Assembly: GCA_041484845.1 (NCBI GenBank)
Contig: JBGPIK010000073.1
Span: 1-20,898, forward strand
Source: JBGPIK01 sp041484845
GTDB lineage: Bacteria; Desulfobacterota; Binatia; UBA9968
Length of the DNA stretch: 20,898 nt
Reading direction: 5' to 3'
Shown: one piece after another, positions 20,058 through 20,898 of the stretch
Layout of the letters: the number at the start of each line of letters is the position of its first letter
Position numbering within the stretch: the first letter of the stretch is position 1
Position numbers and translations under genes: made by a program
Notes under the pieces: generated by a model
Seen by the model: the letters and a program-made list of their open reading frames with translations, nothing else
Told to the model about the DNA's origin: nothing
Database searches by the model: none

Positions 20058-20898
20058 TCAACTCAACTTATCTCCAGCCTGTAAGCCGGTTTGCCGCGCA
20101 AATTCCGCAGCGGTCATTTTCCCGCCGTCAGAGCGGAGTTTTTTTACGATCAACGTACCGCCATTCACGGCGACGTTTATATTCTCGCCGTCGATAGCCA
20201 TAATTGTCCCCGGTGCGGTTGAAACATTTTCTCGCTGCAGACGACAATCGAATAAGCGCAGCATCTTTTCTTTAACGAGTGTATGCGCGCCCGGTTGGGG
20301 ATCGCAGCCGCGGATCAGGTTGTAAACCTCTTGAGCTGGTTTCGACCAATCGATTTTTGCGTGTTCGTCGCGACACGGCAGATCGTAATTCGCTTTCGAC
20401 TCATCTTGCGTAATCCGCGGAGGATTGCCCGCTTTGATCAGGTCAACGGCATCGCCTATCGCTTCGACTCCCAGAGGAAAGATCTTGTTAAAGTATAACG
20501 ACCCTGTCGTGTCATCCGGCTCGACCGTGACCTCTTTTTGCAGCAGGATGGATCCGGTGTCGATGCCTTGATCCACCCAGAAGAGAGTCAATCCGGTCAC
20601 GGTTTCGCCGTTGATCAAAGCCCAATTGATCGCACTTGCGCCCCGATATTTCGGCAGCAGTGAAGGATGAAAACAAATGCTGCCAAGGCGCGGCGCGCTA
20701 AACACCGGCGGAGGAACGATCTGGGTGACGAAGGCGAGGATCGCCAGGTCCGCCTTAAAGCCGATAAACTCATCTTTCACTTCGGGCGCTTTAAGCGTTT
20801 TGTGCTGACGCACGGGAATGCCCAATTGCAGAGCTTTTTGTTTGACCGGATCGACCTTTCCTCCAGGGGCATCAGGAGGACAATAAACCGCGACCACC
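20058..20898 (-). CDS. 10-formyl-THF hydrolase/formyltransferase, ALDH1L N-domain-like (5' end missing)
   Basis: About 279 residues are visible; the start lies beyond the right edge. The catalytic core FHPSLLPKYRGASAINW has His77, with Asp113 in WVDQGIDTG, followed by a C-terminal OB-like domain (GTIMAIDGENINVAVNGG). The sequence follows the hydrolase domain of eukaryotic 10-formyl-THF dehydrogenase (ALDH1L) more closely than ordinary Fmt, including HPSLLP..RGASAINW and IRGCDPQPGA. There is no carrier or aldehyde dehydrogenase domain after it. It likely transfers or hydrolyses a formyl group from 10-formyl-THF; comparison suggests some 30 N-terminal residues are missing. Convergent with the oxc-frc-like operon. 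Confidence 0.82.
   Translation of the reverse strand, partial: VVAVYCPPDAPGGKVDPVKQKALQLGIPVRQHKTLKAPEVKDEFIGFKADLAILAFVTQIVPPPVFSAPRLGSICFHPSLLPKYRGASAINWALINGETVTGLTLFWVDQGIDTGSILLQKEVTVEPDDTTGSLYFNKIFPLGVEAIGDAVDLIKAGNPPRITQDESKANYDLPCRDEHAKIDWSKPAQEVYNLIRGCDPQPGAHTLVKEKMLRLFDCRLQRENVSTAPGTIMAIDGENINVAVNGGTLIVKKLRSDGGKMTAAEFARQTGLQAGDKLS

Noticed and set aside
1..20898. CRISPR array, tRNA or rRNA genes
   Set aside because: No regularly spaced short repeats, cloverleaf or rRNA-like sequence was seen when reading the window by eye.

Overview
The window looks like a chromosomal stretch from an uncultured, moderately GC-rich Gram-negative bacterium. Gene content (PurU, a Tat-exported aldo/keto reductase, an oxalate-type ThDP enzyme plus CoA-transferase pair, SagB-like nitroreductase, many VapBC-type modules, dispersed palindromes) resembles soil or sediment lineages such as deltaproteobacterial, Binatota or Tectomicrobia-like genomes. 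That assignment is inference; no rRNA or marker gene is present.

Layout. Left metabolic part (1-4181): the tail of an unknown gene, a large imperfect inverted repeat (156-331), a double-domain SagB/ThcOx-like nitroreductase, a CCCCTTT-type palindromic repeat, formyltetrahydrofolate deformylase (purU) and, convergent to it, an exported metallo-beta-lactamase-fold protein that has lost its main metal-binding motif. Accessory part (4201-15709): a possibly leaderless antitoxin with a truncated RelE/HigB-like toxin, an intact CopG/VapC pair, a Zn-ribbon DNA methyltransferase of COG1743/DUF1156 type, a 137-bp MITE-like element, a frameshifted ribbon-helix-helix antitoxin, a stand-alone SIR2-domain protein, a three-gene SIR2 / small protein / SMC-like ATPase operon, a RAYT transposase remnant, a C-terminal fragment of an aldo/keto reductase, and a second VapC module. 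Right metabolic part (15819-20898): a Tat-exported aldo/keto reductase, then an oxc-like ThDP enzyme and frc-like formyl-CoA transferase operon, convergent with an incomplete 10-formyltetrahydrofolate hydrolase/formyltransferase gene that runs off the window.

The main system is the operon 10459-14356. Its genes overlap by ATGA at both junctions and encode a SIR2-like effector, a 179-residue middle component, and an SMC/Rad50-like ATPase with a CPLC zinc-hook motif and a DDP Walker B. This is the architecture of Lamassu/ABC-3C (DdmABC-like) anti-phage systems, in the SIR2-effector version. It sits beside a second SIR2 gene and an orphan methyltransferase, so 6030-14356 reads as a defence island.

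The accessory part is also threaded with two dispersed repeat families in the order R1-R2-R1-R2 (4201, about 4803, 5920, about 8701). Each R2 copy abuts the end of a decayed toxin-antitoxin gene. The flanking metabolic genes share a one-carbon/formyl theme: PurU, formyl-CoA transferase with a putative oxalyl-CoA decarboxylase, and an ALDH1L-hydrolase-like protein.
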